A DNA stretch of 64,000 nt from Chitinophagaceae bacterium (GCA_016719815.1 JADJYK010000004.1:253637-317636), one strand, 5' to 3'; numbered from the stretch's first letter, positions 40,060 through 51,191 are shown. The notes: a model not told the origin generated them from the letters alone. Numbers and translations: made by a program.

Positions 40060-41091
40060 TTACTCCATAATATATTTCGCACTAACCAGCTTTTCTGCCT
40101 TTCCGTCCTTTACTGCAAAACTGAACCCCTTGTGAATGGCGTAAGCTCCCACTTGCCCTTTCTTATTAATGGCTAGAAACGCAACCTGTATATACTTTGC
40201 CTTTTCTTTTTTTATCCTGATAATTTTTTCAACTGTTTTTTTACAGGCAGCTTCTGGAGATAAACCATGCCGCATCCATTCCACTACCGAATGTGAGCCA
40301 GCCACCCGTATCACATCTTCGCCCTGGCCAGTAGCCACACAGGCACCCACTTCATTATCAACAAAAAGCCCGGCACCAATAATTGGTGAATCACCCACCC
40401 TTCCACGCATTTTAAACCCGGCACCGCTTGTGGTACAACTGCCGCTCAGGTTACCATTCATATCCATCGCCAGCATACCGATGGTATCATGATTCCATTC
40501 ACCAGTTTCAAGTTTTGCCGGGGCAAAGGGGCCATGTCCTGTTTGTTTATTTTCAACATTAATTGCCGGCGGTTTGTATTGAGAATTTTTCAGCCAGTTA
40601 TTGTACGCTTCTTTCGCAGCATCAGATAATTTCTGCTCTTCAAGCGGGAATCCTTCAGCAATGGCAAACTGCTGAGCTCCTTCACCAACCAACATGACAT
40701 GGGGGGTTTTTTCCATCACCCTCCTGGCTACCGAAACCGGGTGTTTTATGCGTTCAAGAAAAGCTACACTGCCACAGTTGAAATGCTCATCCATGATACA
40801 GGAGTCAAGGGTAACAAATCCGTCACGGTCAGGATTGGCACCTAATCCCACGCAACAATTCTGAGAAGCCTCAGTAACCATCACTCCCTTTTCAACAGCA
40901 TCCAAAGCCCTCCCACCCATCTTTAAAACCTCCCAGGCAACTTTATTGGCATCCAGCCCGGCATCCCAGGTAGAGATGACCACAGGCTTACCTTTTATTG
41001 GTTGAATTTCCGATGCTGAGATCGCTCTCCCAAACAATAAACCGGCAGAACCCAGTGCCGAGGATTTAATGAATCGTCTTCTGTTGAACAT
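40060..41091 (-). CDS. Glycosylasparaginase / isoaspartyl peptidase family protein
   Basis: This Ntn-hydrolase cleaves itself and then hydrolyses N4-(beta-N-acetylglucosaminyl)-asparagine or beta-aspartyl peptides. The self-cleavage site is visible as HDTIGMLAMD, with the new N-terminal Thr at residue 203 of the protein starting at 41091. Motifs SGAGFKMRGRVGDSPIIGAG and GQGEDVIR fit the glycosylasparaginase branch. The start at 41091 gives an N-terminal twin-arginine-like leader, NRRRFIKSSALGSAG, so folded export by Tat is likely. It is followed by cutC. Confidence 0.9.
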   Translation of the reverse strand: MFNRRRFIKSSALGSAGLLFGRAISASEIQPIKGKPVVISTWDAGLDANKVAWEVLKMGGRALDAVEKGVMVTEASQNCCVGLGANPDRDGFVTLDSCIMDEHFNCGSVAFLERIKHPVSVARRVMEKTPHVMLVGEGAQQFAIAEGFPLEEQKLSDAAKEAYNNWLKNSQYKPPAINVENKQTGHGPFAPAKLETGEWNHDTIGMLAMDMNGNLSGSCTTSGAGFKMRGRVGDSPIIGAGLFVDNEVGACVATGQGEDVIRVAGSHSVVEWMRHGLSPEAACKKTVEKIIRIKKEKAKYIQVAFLAINKKGQVGAYAIHKGFSFAVKDGKAEKLVSAKYIME

Positions 41092-41171
41092 GTTATTGCA
41101 ATAATCTGCCGAAATTAAAACATTCAAATTCAATAGCATTAAAACATTAACAAAATCTATGAATATCAAAA

Positions 41172-41202
41172 TTGATGTTTAAACATTGATTGATTATCTT
41201 TG
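41172..41202 (+). promoter_or_regulatory. Bacteroidetes-type promoter upstream of the flavin reductase
   Basis: TTG at 41172-41174 and TATCTTTG at 41195-41202 match the -33 and -7 elements with 20 bases between. The ATG follows 17 bases later. It probably drives the reductase and the pirin. Confidence 0.65.
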
Positions 41203-41219
41203 TATCCTAAACTTAAGAA

Positions 41220-41768
41220 ATGAAAATAGAAATTATATCAGGAAGTCCACGCAATGGTAGTGTAACGCACAGAGCAGCCCTTTATCTGAATGAATGGTTT
41301 TCCAAAAATACATCTCATTCAACAGACATTATTTCTTTACAGGAATGGCAGGTGCCACCCATTGAATCCGTTTGGACATCGCCTGATAAAGCTCCGGAAA
41401 ACCTGAGGCATTTGGCCGAAAGAGTTTTTCAGGCAAATGCTTTCATTTTGGTAACACCGGAATACAACGGCAGCTACTCTCCTGCCCTGAAAAATCTGCT
41501 GGATCATTTCCCCAAGCAATTACATAAACCTTTTGGCATTGCAACCGCATCACCGGGTGCAATGGGAGGGATAAGGGCATCACAGCAATTATTATTGCTA
41601 GTCCCTGCCCTTCTTGGCATTGCATCACCTAACATGCTGATCATACCTGCAGTGGATAAGAAGTTTAATGAAGATGGTACTTTAGCCGACGATAGTTTCC
41701 TGAATGCGATTCATACTTTTACCACTGAGTTCTTATGGCTGGCTGAACGCTTAACAAACAATAAATAA
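41220..41768 (+). CDS. NADPH-dependent FMN reductase family protein
   Basis: The flavodoxin-like protein has 182 residues, normal for the family. The FMN phosphate loop is SGSPRNGSVTHR and the flavin-ring motif VTPEYNGSYSPALKNLLD. Such proteins reduce quinones, azo dyes or chromate with NAD(P)H and protect against oxidants. The pirin gene begins 14 bases after its stop, a frequent pairing in Bacteroidota that points to a stress-response unit. Confidence 0.93.
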   Translation: MKIEIISGSPRNGSVTHRAALYLNEWFSKNTSHSTDIISLQEWQVPPIESVWTSPDKAPENLRHLAERVFQANAFILVTPEYNGSYSPALKNLLDHFPKQLHKPFGIATASPGAMGGIRASQQLLLLVPALLGIASPNMLIIPAVDKKFNEDGTLADDSFLNAIHTFTTEFLWLAERLTNNK

Positions 41769-41782
41769 AAAGGAGTATAAAA

Positions 41783-42657
41783 ATGAAACCACTAAGAACA
41801 ATTGAAGCAATTATAGCACCTCCCCCTGCACACATGGTTGGAGATGGTTTCAGGGTACATGGTTTTTTCCCCGGCGGAAAAATTGGCAAACAAAGAATGA
41901 GTCCCTTTTTCCTGATGGACTATAATTCTAAAATTGATTTTCCACCTGCAGACAATCCCCGTGGGGTAGGTGTGCATCCGCACAGGGGCTTTGAAACAGT
42001 AACCATTGCTTATCATGGCAAAATTGCCCACCACGACAGTGCCGGACACAGCGGAGTGATAAGCGAAGGCGATGTACAGTGGATGACAGCGGCATCAGGT
42101 GTATTGCACAAAGAATATCATGAAGAAGAATTCAGCCTGAAAGGCGGTGCTTTTCAGATGGTGCAACTGTGGGTTAATCTGCCTGCAAAGTATAAAATGA
42201 CTGCACCTAAATACCAGGAAATTCCCAATGCAACGATGGGAAAACATTTGCTGGATGATGGCAATAGTTATATTGAAGTAATCGCCGGTGAATACAATGG
42301 AACAAAGGGCCTGCCACCACTTTTACTACAGTCCACCTGCAAAATGCAAAACTAAAAAAAGGCGTTTCGGCTTCATTCAGCTTCCCTTCAAACTACAATA
42401 CAGGAATGCTGCTTATAAAAGGCAGTGCAGTAATAAATGGCAGCAGTGTCAGCACCGACCAATTCGTTCTTTTTAATAATGAAGGAGAACAAATAAACAT
42501 TGAAGCAACTGAAGATGCCACAATTCTGGTTCTTTCAGGCGAACCGATAGATGAACCCATTGCACAATACGGCCCTTTCCTGATGAATACATGGCAGGAA
42601 ATTGAACAGGCCATTCAGGATGTGAATACCGGAAAATTTGGAGTACTGGAAGATTAG
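41783..42657 (+). CDS. Pirin family protein, frameshifted
   Basis: Pirins are double cupin proteins. Some act as quercetin dioxygenases. The N-terminal cupin carries the metal residues in VHPHRGFETVTI and the matching HHDSAGHSGVISEGDVQWMTAASGVLHKEYH. The frame breaks near 42308 and one extra C in GGGCCTGCC restores the second cupin, ending in GPFLMNTWQEIEQAIQD at 42657. About 291 residues. It is co-transcribed with the reductase upstream. Confidence 0.9.
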
Positions 42658-42688
42658 TTAACTGTACAGATTTAGCCAGAAGCAATAT

Positions 42689-43172
42689 TTATGACTCCTG
42701 GCTATTTCTTTTTTCTATGAACTTTTCGAGGCTCTTTCTCGCATTCTGCTGAATACGTTTCTTCATAAAGTTTGTCCAGCCAAAAATACTCCCTTCCAGC
42801 CTAAAGCCTGGGCGGCCCATTTACTTAATTTAAAGGCATCGCTGTGTTCGATAATTATGCCGTCTTTCAACCGCATATGTGCTTTAATATGGTTAACCAC
42901 TTTACGGCCGGTTTTTGAAAAAATATAACTGGCTGTCCAATTGCAGGTGGCATATTCCTCATCAAGCAATTGGATGTTTGAAAAACTGAGCCTGAAATCA
43001 AAAGCATTGCGGCAGAGCATTTCCCACATGGCTTTCACATCATCGCCTTCCAGCAGACCAAAGGCCGGGTCGCTGAAAACAATATCATCGCTCAGGCAAC
43101 TGTTCATCGTTTGGTGGTCGAGTTTTTGAAAAGCAGATAAAACTTTTCAATAATCTTCGCATTCGTTTGCAT
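42689..43172 (-). CDS. NTF2-like (SnoaL) family protein, two frameshifts
   Basis: This is a small cone-shaped fold used as an enzyme or binding domain. The core (43107-42790) has FSDPAFGLLEGDDVKAMWEML and ATCNWTASYIFSKTGRKVVNHIKAHMRL. A start MQTNAKIIEKFY at 43172 joins after a break near 43125. A basic tail, GWTNFMKKRIQQNARKSLEKF, joins after a break near 42790 and ends at 42689. The tail fits what I recall of family members. About 160 residues. Function unknown. Confidence 0.75.
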
Positions 43173-43221
43173 AAATTAACTGGTGGTTATTGGCTAAATT
43201 AGCACAATAAAACTAAAGACA

Positions 43222-45538
43222 ATGCGGTTCCTCTTTACGATTTGCCTGCTTTTTGCAGCCACCATCATTTTTTCACAAGAAATAAATATTATTCCGAAAC
43301 CGGTTGAAATAATGAAAGCGGACGGCACTTTCTTATTGACAAGAGAAACATTGATAGTGTGCGATGAAAAGATAGAAGATGCTGCACTCTTTCTTAAAGA
43401 TTATCTGAATACACAATACAGTTTGCAACTGCAACTGGCCAGGCACAACAGAGAATCTAAAAATGCAATTTTGCTTATTAATGGTGAAGACCAGGATAAA
43501 AAAGGACTCTACGAACTTGCCTGCGACAAAAATGGGGTAGTGATTGGTGGTGACACAGAAGGTGTATTCTACGGTATTCAAACCTTCATTCAATTACTGC
43601 CAGCAACAAACCCGAAACTCAAAACCCAAAACCTGCAAATACCTCAACTCACAATCTTTGACTATCCCCGCTTCGCCTACCGCGGCATGCACCTCGATTG
43701 CAGCCGCCATTTCTGGCCGGTTGATTTCATTAAGAAATACATAGACTACCTGGCCCTGCACAAACTCAACACTTTTCACTGGCACCTGACTGATGACCAG
43801 GGCTGGCGTATAGAAATTAAAAAATATCCAAAGCTTATTTCTATAGGTGGCTGGCGTAATGGTACTATCATAGGCCGCTATCCCGGATCCGGAAATGACG
43901 GATTAAAATATGGTGGCCATTATACACAGGAACAAATAAAGGAAATTGTTAAGTATGCAGCCGACCGTTACATTACCGTTCTCCCTGAAATCGAAATGCC
44001 TGCTCATGCCTCGGCGGCAATTGCGGCTTATCCTGAACTCAGTTGTTTCCCGGATGAACAGACTATAAACTTCTATCCCAAACAATGTGCCTGGAGTGGC
44101 GATAAAAACGGCAAACAGGTACAGCAAACATGGGGAGTGTTTGATGATGTGTTCTGCGCCGGACAGGAAAATACTTTCAATTTTATGCAAGATGTGATGG
44201 ATGAAGTGCTGGCTCTCTTTCCTTCAAAATACATACATGTAGGGGGTGATGAATGCCCGAAAGAAAACTGGAAACGATGCCCCAAATGCCAGCAGCGTAT
44301 CAAAGACAATAAGCTTAAAGATGAACATGAACTGCAGAGCTATTTCATTCAGCGGATGGAAAAATACCTGAACAACAAAGGACGTACGCTTATTGGTTGG
44401 GATGAAATACTCGAAGGTGGTCTTGCCCCCAATGCGGTGGTGATGAGTTGGCGGGGCGAAGCAGGCGGCATAGAAGCGGCAAAACAAAATCATGATGTGA
44501 TAATGACACCGGGCAACCCGGTTTATTTCGATTTCAGCCAAAGTGAAAATGAAGACAGTGTAACCATTGGCGGTTTCAATCCCATTGAGAAAGTATTTGC
44601 TTATAATCCTGTACCCAAAGAACTGAATGCCGAACAGGCCAAGCATATACTTGGTGCACAGGCCAATCTGTGGACAGAGTATATAGATAACACTAAGAAA
44701 GTAGAGTACATGATTTTCCCCGTATGGCAGCACTAAGTGAAGTGTTGTGGAGCAAGAAGGAGAACAAGGATTATAAAGATTTTGAAAAAGATTGGCAGGA
44801 CAATTTAAAAGATATGATTTATGGAAAGCAAATTACAGTAAGGCGTTTTATGATTTGAAGGCAACAGTTACCCCTGATGAATTTAATGATGGAGTAAAGT
44901 GGAAAATTGAAACAAACTTCAAAGACGGATTTATTGGCTACACACAAACAAAAGGGGCTAATACTCCAAAACTATATACAAAACCTTTACAAATAAAAAA
45001 ATCTGATAGTAAGCAGGTCTGCTTATTTGTTGGTAACAAGCCGATTTCTTGTGTTAATCAAACATTCCACTTCTCCAAAGCCACCGGCAAGAAAATCACA
45101 CTCACAACATCCCCATCCGGCAAATATCCCGGCGATGGCGCATTCACTTTGGTAAACGGGGTGATTAATGAAAAAGGCATAGCCAAAAGCAAGGAGTTTC
45201 TCGGCTTTAGCGGTACTGATTGTGAAGCCATCATTGATTTAATAAAACCTGATACTATCAGTAAAGTGGTTGTACATGGCCTGCGCCAGGAAGGTAGCTG
45301 GATTTGGCAACCGCAAACACTAGAAGTTTTTGTACCGGATGATGCCGGCGAATGGAAATCCCTTGGCACTACCAGTGAATTTGCGGGAAAACAAATGGCA
45401 CTATGACTTTTTCTTTCAAATCTGTCAAAACACAAACGGTTAAAGTGCTGATTAAGAACTGGGGCCAAATACCAAAAAGAGAATCCAGGGGCTGGAAACA
45501 AAGCCTGGTTATTTGTTAATGAAATTGAGGTGAACTAG
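43222..45538 (+). CDS. Beta-N-acetylhexosaminidase (GH20), frameshifted
   Basis: This exported enzyme removes terminal GlcNAc or GalNAc from glycans. It has a signal peptide (to IIFSQ), an N-terminal GH20b-like domain (20-145) and the catalytic barrel from YRGMHLDCSRHFWP. The catalytic pair Asp343-Glu344 lies in HVGGDECPKENW. The frame breaks near 44725 (FPVWQH becomes PRMAALSEVLWS) and twice near 45395 and 45490. The C-terminal part is a discoidin-like domain ending AWLFVNEIEVN at 45538. About 770 residues. It is followed by the NagB fusion, so released GlcNAc can enter glycolysis. Confidence 0.92.
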
Positions 45539-45606
45539 TTTTAAAGTATTTATCCAAAAACTGCATTAACCAGCAAAAAACCGCATAACCCTTCATTATA
45601 AAATTT

Positions 45607-45614
45607 TACATTTG
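45607..45614 (+). promoter_or_regulatory. -7 box TACATTTG that fixes the nagB start
   Basis: TACATTTG matches TAnnTTTG exactly. It overlaps a GTG at 45614 that would open a longer reading, so translation more likely begins at the ATG at 45635. No clear -33 TTG is seen. Confidence 0.5.
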
Positions 45615-45634
45615 TGAAGAAAAATAATAAGCAA

Positions 45635-47562
45635 ATGGCACAGAAAGCTGCAACAATTGATCTCACCGACAGTTTTGAAAAAATACCAGTAAAGATTTTT
45701 AATACCCCGAAGGATGGGTCCCTCTTCGTAGCAAAACAGATTGCTGGTATTATCAGGGAAAAACAGAAGAAAAAAGAAAAATGTGTGCTTGGACTTGCAA
45801 CCGGCTCCACCCCTATTACCCTGTATGCAGAACTGGTGCGCATGCACAAGGAAGAGAAATTAAGTTTCAAAAATGTTATCACTTTCAACCTCGATGAGTA
45901 CTACCCGATTGATAACGACGCCCTGCAAAGCTATAATCGCTTCATGCGGGTAAACCTGTTTAACCACATCGACATTAATCCTAAAAACATACACATCCCC
46001 AATGGGGAAATAAACAAAGATGATATTAAGGAGCATTGCCGCCAGTATGAAAAAATGATTAAGGAAGCAGGCGAAATTGATGTGCAGATACTGGGGATTG
46101 GTGTTAACGGTCACATAGGTTTCAATGAACCCGGCTCCGGATTAATTTCTAAAACAAGATTAACCACATTGGCCAATTCTACCAGGATTGCTAATGCGTA
46201 TGAGTTTGCCAATATCTCGCAGGTTCCCCGGCTCGCTATTACGATGGGTATAAGCACCATTATGCAATCAAAAAAAGTATTGCTGATGGCATGGGGCAAT
46301 TCAAAAGCCCCGGTCGTTAAAAGCAGTTGAAGAAGATGATACAGAATTCGTACCGGCATCATTACTGCAAAACCATGACGATGTAACCTTCGTTGTAGAT
46401 AACGCTGCTGCTGCTGAATTAACCCGCATCAAATCGCCATGGCTTACAGGTGATTGCGACTGGACCGAGAAAATGATTAAAAAAGGCGGTGGTTAATATG
46501 GCACTGAAGTTAAAAAAGCCTGTACTCAGTCTTACCAATACCGACTACAACGAATATGGCTTAAGCGACCTCTTAGTTGAAAAAGGAGAAGCCTATGAAA
46601 TAAATCTTCAGGTTTATTACATGTTGCGTGACTCAATTACCGGCTGGCCCGGAGGAAAGCCTGATGTTGATTTACCTACACACCCGGAACGGTCAACTCC
46701 TTATCCCAAAAAAGTGGTAATTTTTTCACCACACCCCGATGATGATATCATTAGTATGGGGGGCACATTTCAGCGGTTACATGACCAGGGCCATGACGTG
46801 CATGTCGGGTATCAAACCAGTGGCAACATAGCTGTAACTGATGAGTTTGTGACCCGTTTTCTTGATTTCGCTGTAGGGTTTGAACAGATTGCAGGAATAG
46901 ACACAAGCAAATCTGGAAAAATTCTCGATAATGCCCGCAAATTTATTGCGAAGAAAAAATCGAACCAGGTTGATACCCCGGTTATCCGTGCCATAAAAGG
47001 ATTGATACGCCAGGGCGAGGCAAAGGCTACCTGCCGCTATATTGGTATTAAAGAAGAGAATGTGCATTTCATGAACCTTCCGTTTTACGAAACAGGTACT
47101 ATTGAGAAAAAACCGATGAGTGATAAAGATGTGAAGGTGACAATGGAAATGCTGCGAAAAATAAAACCGCACCAGGTATATTGCGCTGGTGATTTTGCAG
47201 ATCCACACGGTACACACAAAGTTTGTTTTAATGTGGTGCTTGAAGCCTTAAAACGAATTAAAGCGGCTGGCGATGTTTGGATCAGCGACTGCTGGCTCTG
47301 GCTCTATAAAGGGGCCTGGCAGGAATGGAATGTTGAAGAAATTGAAATGGCCATACCCATGAGTCCTGATCAGGTACTGAAGAAAAGAAACGGCATTTTC
47401 ATTCATCAATCGCAGAAAGATATGGTACCCTTCCAGGGTAGCGATTCACGGGAATTCTGGCAAAGAGCTGAAGAAAGAAATGCCGCCACAGCGGCACTGT
47501 ATGCCGACCTTGGTCTTACACACTATGCAGCAATGGAGGCATTTGTAAAGTATCAGTATTGA
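45635..47562 (+). CDS. nagB: Glucosamine-6-phosphate deaminase fused to a PIG-L/LmbE deacetylase-like domain, frameshifted
   Basis: The N-terminal half converts glucosamine-6-phosphate to fructose-6-phosphate and ammonia: LGLATGSTP, FNLDEYYP, IPNGEI, LGIGVNGHIGFNEPGS. The C-terminal half (about 46720-47500) is a LmbE/PIG-L domain with the zinc motif PHPDDD and later DPHGTHK. The two are one reading frame after restoring breaks near 46315 and 46485, giving about 642 residues. I recall this long NagB form from Bacteroidota. The second domain could remove acetyl from GlcNAc-6-phosphate or a related compound, which would put two pathway steps in one protein. That is inference. Confidence 0.9.
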
Positions 47563-47582
47563 TAATAATCGTTCGGAAAAAG

Positions 47583-47614
47583 AAAAAGCCTCCACTGAAA
47601 CTGGAGGCTTTTTT
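47583..47614. terminator. Strong bidirectional terminator
   Basis: AAAAAGCCTCCA and TGGAGGCTTTTTT form a near-perfect stem with a seven-base loop, with T-runs on both strands. It separates nagB (+) from tRNA-Arg (-). Confidence 0.92.
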
Positions 47615-47616
47615 CG

Positions 47617-47690
47617 TGACCCCGTCAGGATTCAAACCTGAAACCTTTTGATCCGTAGTCAAATGCTCTATTCAATTGAGCTACGGGGCC
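47617..47690 (-). tRNA. tRNA-Arg (anticodon ACG)
   Basis: The cloverleaf reads on the minus strand: acceptor GGCCCCG / CGGGGTC, D-arm AGCTCAATTGAATAGAGC, anticodon stem TTTGA / TCAAA with loop CTACGGA, and T-arm TCAGGTTTGAATCCTGA. The anticodon ACG (with A34 normally edited to inosine) reads CGN codons. CCA is not encoded. It is 74 bases long. Confidence 0.93.
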
Positions 47691-47759
47691 ATCAATAATG
47701 GGGCTGCAAATATAGGGCAAAATACCAAGTTACACAAGAGGTTTCTGCAGAGGTTTCTT

Positions 47760-48578
47760 TCATTTTCTGCTCAACCTAAGCAGTAGTTCCGGCTCATTGG
47801 TTGTTATATAATCAAACTTACTTACAAGCAGCCATTCTAAATCCTGCTTTTCATTAACTGTCCAGGCATTCAGCAGTATTTTTTGCTTCCTTGCTATTTC
47901 AATCCACTCAGGCTTCTTTTTATAAACAGAATAATGATAGTCAGCACCGTTAATACCTTCATTCTTTAATTCCTGCGGCGTTTTGTTTCCTTCCAGGTAC
48001 TGTACTATAGCTGCCGGATCTTTTTCCCTGATTTTTTTCAGCATATCAAAATCAAAACTGATGTAGCAAACCATCTTTTCTGCATTCAGTTCATGTACCA
48101 GGTTTACCACCTTCTCTGTTATAAACATAGCCCTGTCCTTGCTGACATCAGAAGGTTTTATCTCTATAACCAGCATCGTTTCCTTGTTGTCAGCAATTCC
48201 TGCCATAATATACTCCCGTAAAGTTGGAAGCATTTCACCATTTGGAAGTTTTACAGAACTAAGCTGTGTATACATTGATTTATCAACACGCATTTTATTG
48301 TAATCCGGGTCGTGATTAACAACAAGCGTATCGTCAGCAGTCATTCTTACATCAAACTCCGAGCCGGCACAGCCTAATGCAATTGCCTGTTTTAATGAAG
48401 CAATTGAATTTTGTGGCAGATTATTCTGCTTCCAGGCACCACGATGCGCCACAACAGTATTATTGGCAAAGCCTGCTTTTCCTGAATACGTTTTTTCTGT
48501 CATCTTACATGATACTGTAAAAAGAATAAGAATAATTCCAGCAAGGTAGTTCTTAGCCAAGATGCTTTGATTTAACAT
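47760..48578 (-). CDS. Glycerophosphodiester phosphodiesterase, lipoprotein
   Basis: This enzyme hydrolyses glycerophosphodiesters to glycerol-3-phosphate and an alcohol. I use the ATG at 48578. It gives a lipoprotein signal with Cys24 in LFTVSC. The GDPD motifs are VAHRGAWKQNNLPQNS (catalytic His, then E replaced by Q in the usual HRG...PENT) and GSEFDVRMTADDTLVVNHDPD (metal Glu and Asp, second His). The protein has about 272 residues. It is divergent from rlmH. The Q in place of E may affect metal binding. Confidence 0.88.
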   Translation of the reverse strand: MLNQSILAKNYLAGIILILFTVSCKMTEKTYSGKAGFANNTVVAHRGAWKQNNLPQNSIASLKQAIALGCAGSEFDVRMTADDTLVVNHDPDYNKMRVDKSMYTQLSSVKLPNGEMLPTLREYIMAGIADNKETMLVIEIKPSDVSKDRAMFITEKVVNLVHELNAEKMVCYISFDFDMLKKIREKDPAAIVQYLEGNKTPQELKNEGINGADYHYSVYKKKPEWIEIARKQKILLNAWTVNEKQDLEWLLVSKFDYITTNEPELLLRLSRK

Positions 48579-48680
48579 GGCAAAAATAGGACCTGCTATA
48601 ATGGATTGTACAAACATCTCTTTTTTATTTCTGCCGGCAGTCATACATTTGAAAGAAATTAACTTTCCCTTACTAAACAA

Positions 48681-49154
48681 ATGAAAATATCTTTCTGGTC
48701 AGTCGGCAAAATACATGAGCCGTATATAAGAGCAGGTGTGGAAGATTTTACCCGCCGCATCTCAAGGTATTATAAGGTTGACTGGAGGCTTATCTCTGCA
48801 CCTAAAAATGCAGGGATGCTTAGTGAAATGGATTTGAAGAAGAAAGAAGGAGAGATCATCCTGGAATGGCTGTGCAAAGACGACTACCTGGTAGTACTCG
48901 ACGAAAGGGGTAAACAACTGAGTTCAGAAGGACTGGCAACTTTTATACAGGCAAGAGCAAATGAAAGTAGTAAGCAGGTTGTTTTCCTGATTGGCGGTGC
49001 ATTTGGTGTAAGCGATGAAGTATTGAAACGATCCGACTTTAAATGGAGCCTGTCGCAATTAGTATTTCCGCATCAGTTAGTGCGGCTGATCCTTGCCGAG
49101 CAAGTGTACCGGGCCTGCAGTATTTTAAAAAATGAAAAATATCATCATAAATAA
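48681..49154 (+). CDS. rlmH: 23S rRNA (pseudouridine-1915 N3)-methyltransferase
   Basis: RlmH methylates pseudouridine 1915 in helix 69 of 23S rRNA, using S-adenosylmethionine. The SPOUT fold landmarks are LDERGKQLSSEGLA, FLIGGAFGVSDEVLKRSD and the trefoil-knot region SLSQLVFPHQLVRLILAEQVYRA, ending with the family's YHH residues. 157 residues, as expected. A TACATTTG -7 box lies at 48644-48651. Confidence 0.95.
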   Translation: MKISFWSVGKIHEPYIRAGVEDFTRRISRYYKVDWRLISAPKNAGMLSEMDLKKKEGEIILEWLCKDDYLVVLDERGKQLSSEGLATFIQARANESSKQVVFLIGGAFGVSDEVLKRSDFKWSLSQLVFPHQLVRLILAEQVYRACSILKNEKYHHK

Positions 49155-49192
49155 TTATTCGGATTTTTTGAGTTAGCAAATAGATTGAAACC

Positions 49193-49846
49193 ATGGATTT
49201 ATCAATTACACTTATCATTATAATCATTACTTCGCTTATTTCTTTTGGCGGGTTCAGCAACAACAAGATTATTAATGATATGATTTTTTACCCGCCTGCA
49301 GTTACGCAACAAAAACAATGGTACCGCTTTTTCAGTTGTGGGCTGATACATGCCGATACCGCTCACCTCATCTTCAATATGCTGTCATTGTACCTGTTTG
49401 GCGAGTTTGTTGAAAACAGCTTTGCCAGCCCGATACTGTTTGCAGAGAAGGGGAAAGTACTCTACCTCGCTATGTATGCATTAGCATTATTTGTTTGCCT
49501 CATACCTACATTTATAAAACACAAAAATGACTATTACTACCGGAGCCTTGGCGCATCAGGCGCTGTAAGTGCGGTTGTATTTGCCGGAATTCTTTTTGAT
49601 CCAACTGCGAAAATGGGTTTCTTCGTTATTCCGCCAATCATTCCGGGTTATATTTTCGGGCCACTGTATTTACTCATATCCACATATCTGGAAAAGCAAG
49701 GAAAAGATAATGTAAATCACTCAGCACACATTTGGGGAGCAATATTTGGAATCATTTTTATAGTTGCAGCCGCCGCCATTTTCAAAACAGATTATCAGCC
49801 GCTGGAGCAATTTGTACTTAAAATAAAACACAGTTTAGGGAACTAA
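49193..49846 (+). CDS. Rhomboid-family intramembrane serine protease
   Basis: The 217-residue membrane protein has six hydrophobic helices. The catalytic Ser lies in GASGAVSAVVF and the His in HSAHIWGAIFG, the family's dyad. The loop HADTAHLIFNMLSLYLFGEFVE fits the HxxxN region before helix 2. The substrate is unknown. It follows rlmH by 38 bases and probably shares its transcript. The last 12 bases overlap the convergent tilS end. Confidence 0.9.
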   Translation: MDLSITLIIIIITSLISFGGFSNNKIINDMIFYPPAVTQQKQWYRFFSCGLIHADTAHLIFNMLSLYLFGEFVENSFASPILFAEKGKVLYLAMYALALFVCLIPTFIKHKNDYYYRSLGASGAVSAVVFAGILFDPTAKMGFFVIPPIIPGYIFGPLYLLISTYLEKQGKDNVNHSAHIWGAIFGIIFIVAAAAIFKTDYQPLEQFVLKIKHSLGN

Positions 49847-51191
49847 TTTAACATTCAGACTTCTGACAGTCCTATCAGTAATTTTAAACCTTTCATCAAT
49901 ACGGTAACCCACTACCCATATGATGCGTTGATTACTCTCAAGCACCCATACCTTTTCTTTTCTGTTTTTGAAAGTTTAAGATCAATTAAGAACCGGGCAA
50001 CCTTCTTTTTTTCTTCATCCCCAGCGGGTAAAAATAATCTCCTGTTTTCCATCTGCGCAGCAGTAACGGGAAAGTGATGTCTTTCAAATCAAGTGAGGCT
50101 GCCTGGTTGCTGGCTGCTGGTCGCTGGTTGCTGGCTACCTTTATCCCTAATTTTCCTAAAGAAAATAGAAGCTCTGTATCTCCTTCTTCTATTACAATAT
50201 TCCCGGAGACTTCACCGCTTACCGGACTTATGATAAACCAATGCCTGTACCTGATAATATTATAAGTTTTTGAAGGCGATACGATATAACTGCCTGTTTC
50301 GCTGACAGAGAGCTTAATTACTTCGTCAACCTGTTTTTCTGTAAACCCGTAAGGAGAAATGATTTCATAAATCAATGCCCGGTTTTTATATCCCATCAGC
50401 TGCTTAACCGGAATGTGAATTTCTTTGCCTTTAACCTTACACAGCTGTTTCTTCAAATCTCCAAACATTAACAGGTACAATCTTTCAATCTCTTTAATCC
50501 GGCTGATGTTATTTATCAGGTTCTCATTCACCTGCGGATAAACTTTTGCAATGGCAGGCAACAGTTCATTCCTGAAAAAATTTCTGGTGTATTTGGTTGA
50601 CTGATTTGAAGAATCCTCCACATAAGACAGATTGTTAACCTTAGCAAAGGCGAGCAATTCCTTTTTTGTAAAATTGAGTAACGGCCTCCTGATATAACCA
50701 GCCTTTTCCGGTATGCCTGTTAACCCATGCAAACCTGTTCCCCTAAAAAAATTCATCAGCAAGGTTTCATTATTATCATCTGCATGATGGGCTGTGAGCA
50801 GATAGTTGTTTAGTTGGTTAGTTGATAGGTTAACAAGTTCGGAGAACCAGTCATACCTGAGCTTCCTCGCAGCTTCCTGTATGGAAAGCCTATTTTCTTG
50901 TGCAAATTTCTCTGTATCGAATCTCTTAACCTTTACTTCTACTTCATACTTCTCTGCCAGGCTTCTTACGAAGGATTCATCCCTTTCGCTTTCTTCGCCC
51001 CTTAACTGAAAGTTGCAATGAGCAATAACAATATCAAATCCCGCCTGGTGACACAGTTCACATAACACGACAGAATCCACACCACCGCTTACGGCAAGCA
51101 GCAGCTTATCTTTTACTGTAAAAAGATTCTTCTTCTTCACTTCTTCTATAAACTTATTAAAGCCTTTTCGCTTCTTCCATTCCCTTCTCAT
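49835..51191 (-). CDS. tilS: tRNA(Ile)-lysidine synthase, frameshifted at 3' end
   Basis: TilS modifies C34 of tRNA-Ile2 to lysidine so it reads AUA. The PP-loop ATPase motif is LAVSGGVDSVVL, followed by HCNFQLRGEESERDE and LTAHHADDNNETLLMNFFRGTGL. The C-terminal substrate domain begins RRWKTGDYFYPLGMKKK. It needs one extra A (near 50005) and one more correction near 49960 to run on through KVARFLIDLKLSKTEK to a stop at 49835. About 452 residues. The start overlaps the TPR gene by 35 bases, so an internal start is possible. Confidence 0.92.

Noticed and set aside
45614..45634. GTG start giving a seven-residue longer NagB
   Set aside because: The GTG overlaps the -7 box TACATTTG, so it would not be in the transcript. 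The ATG at 45635 fits better.
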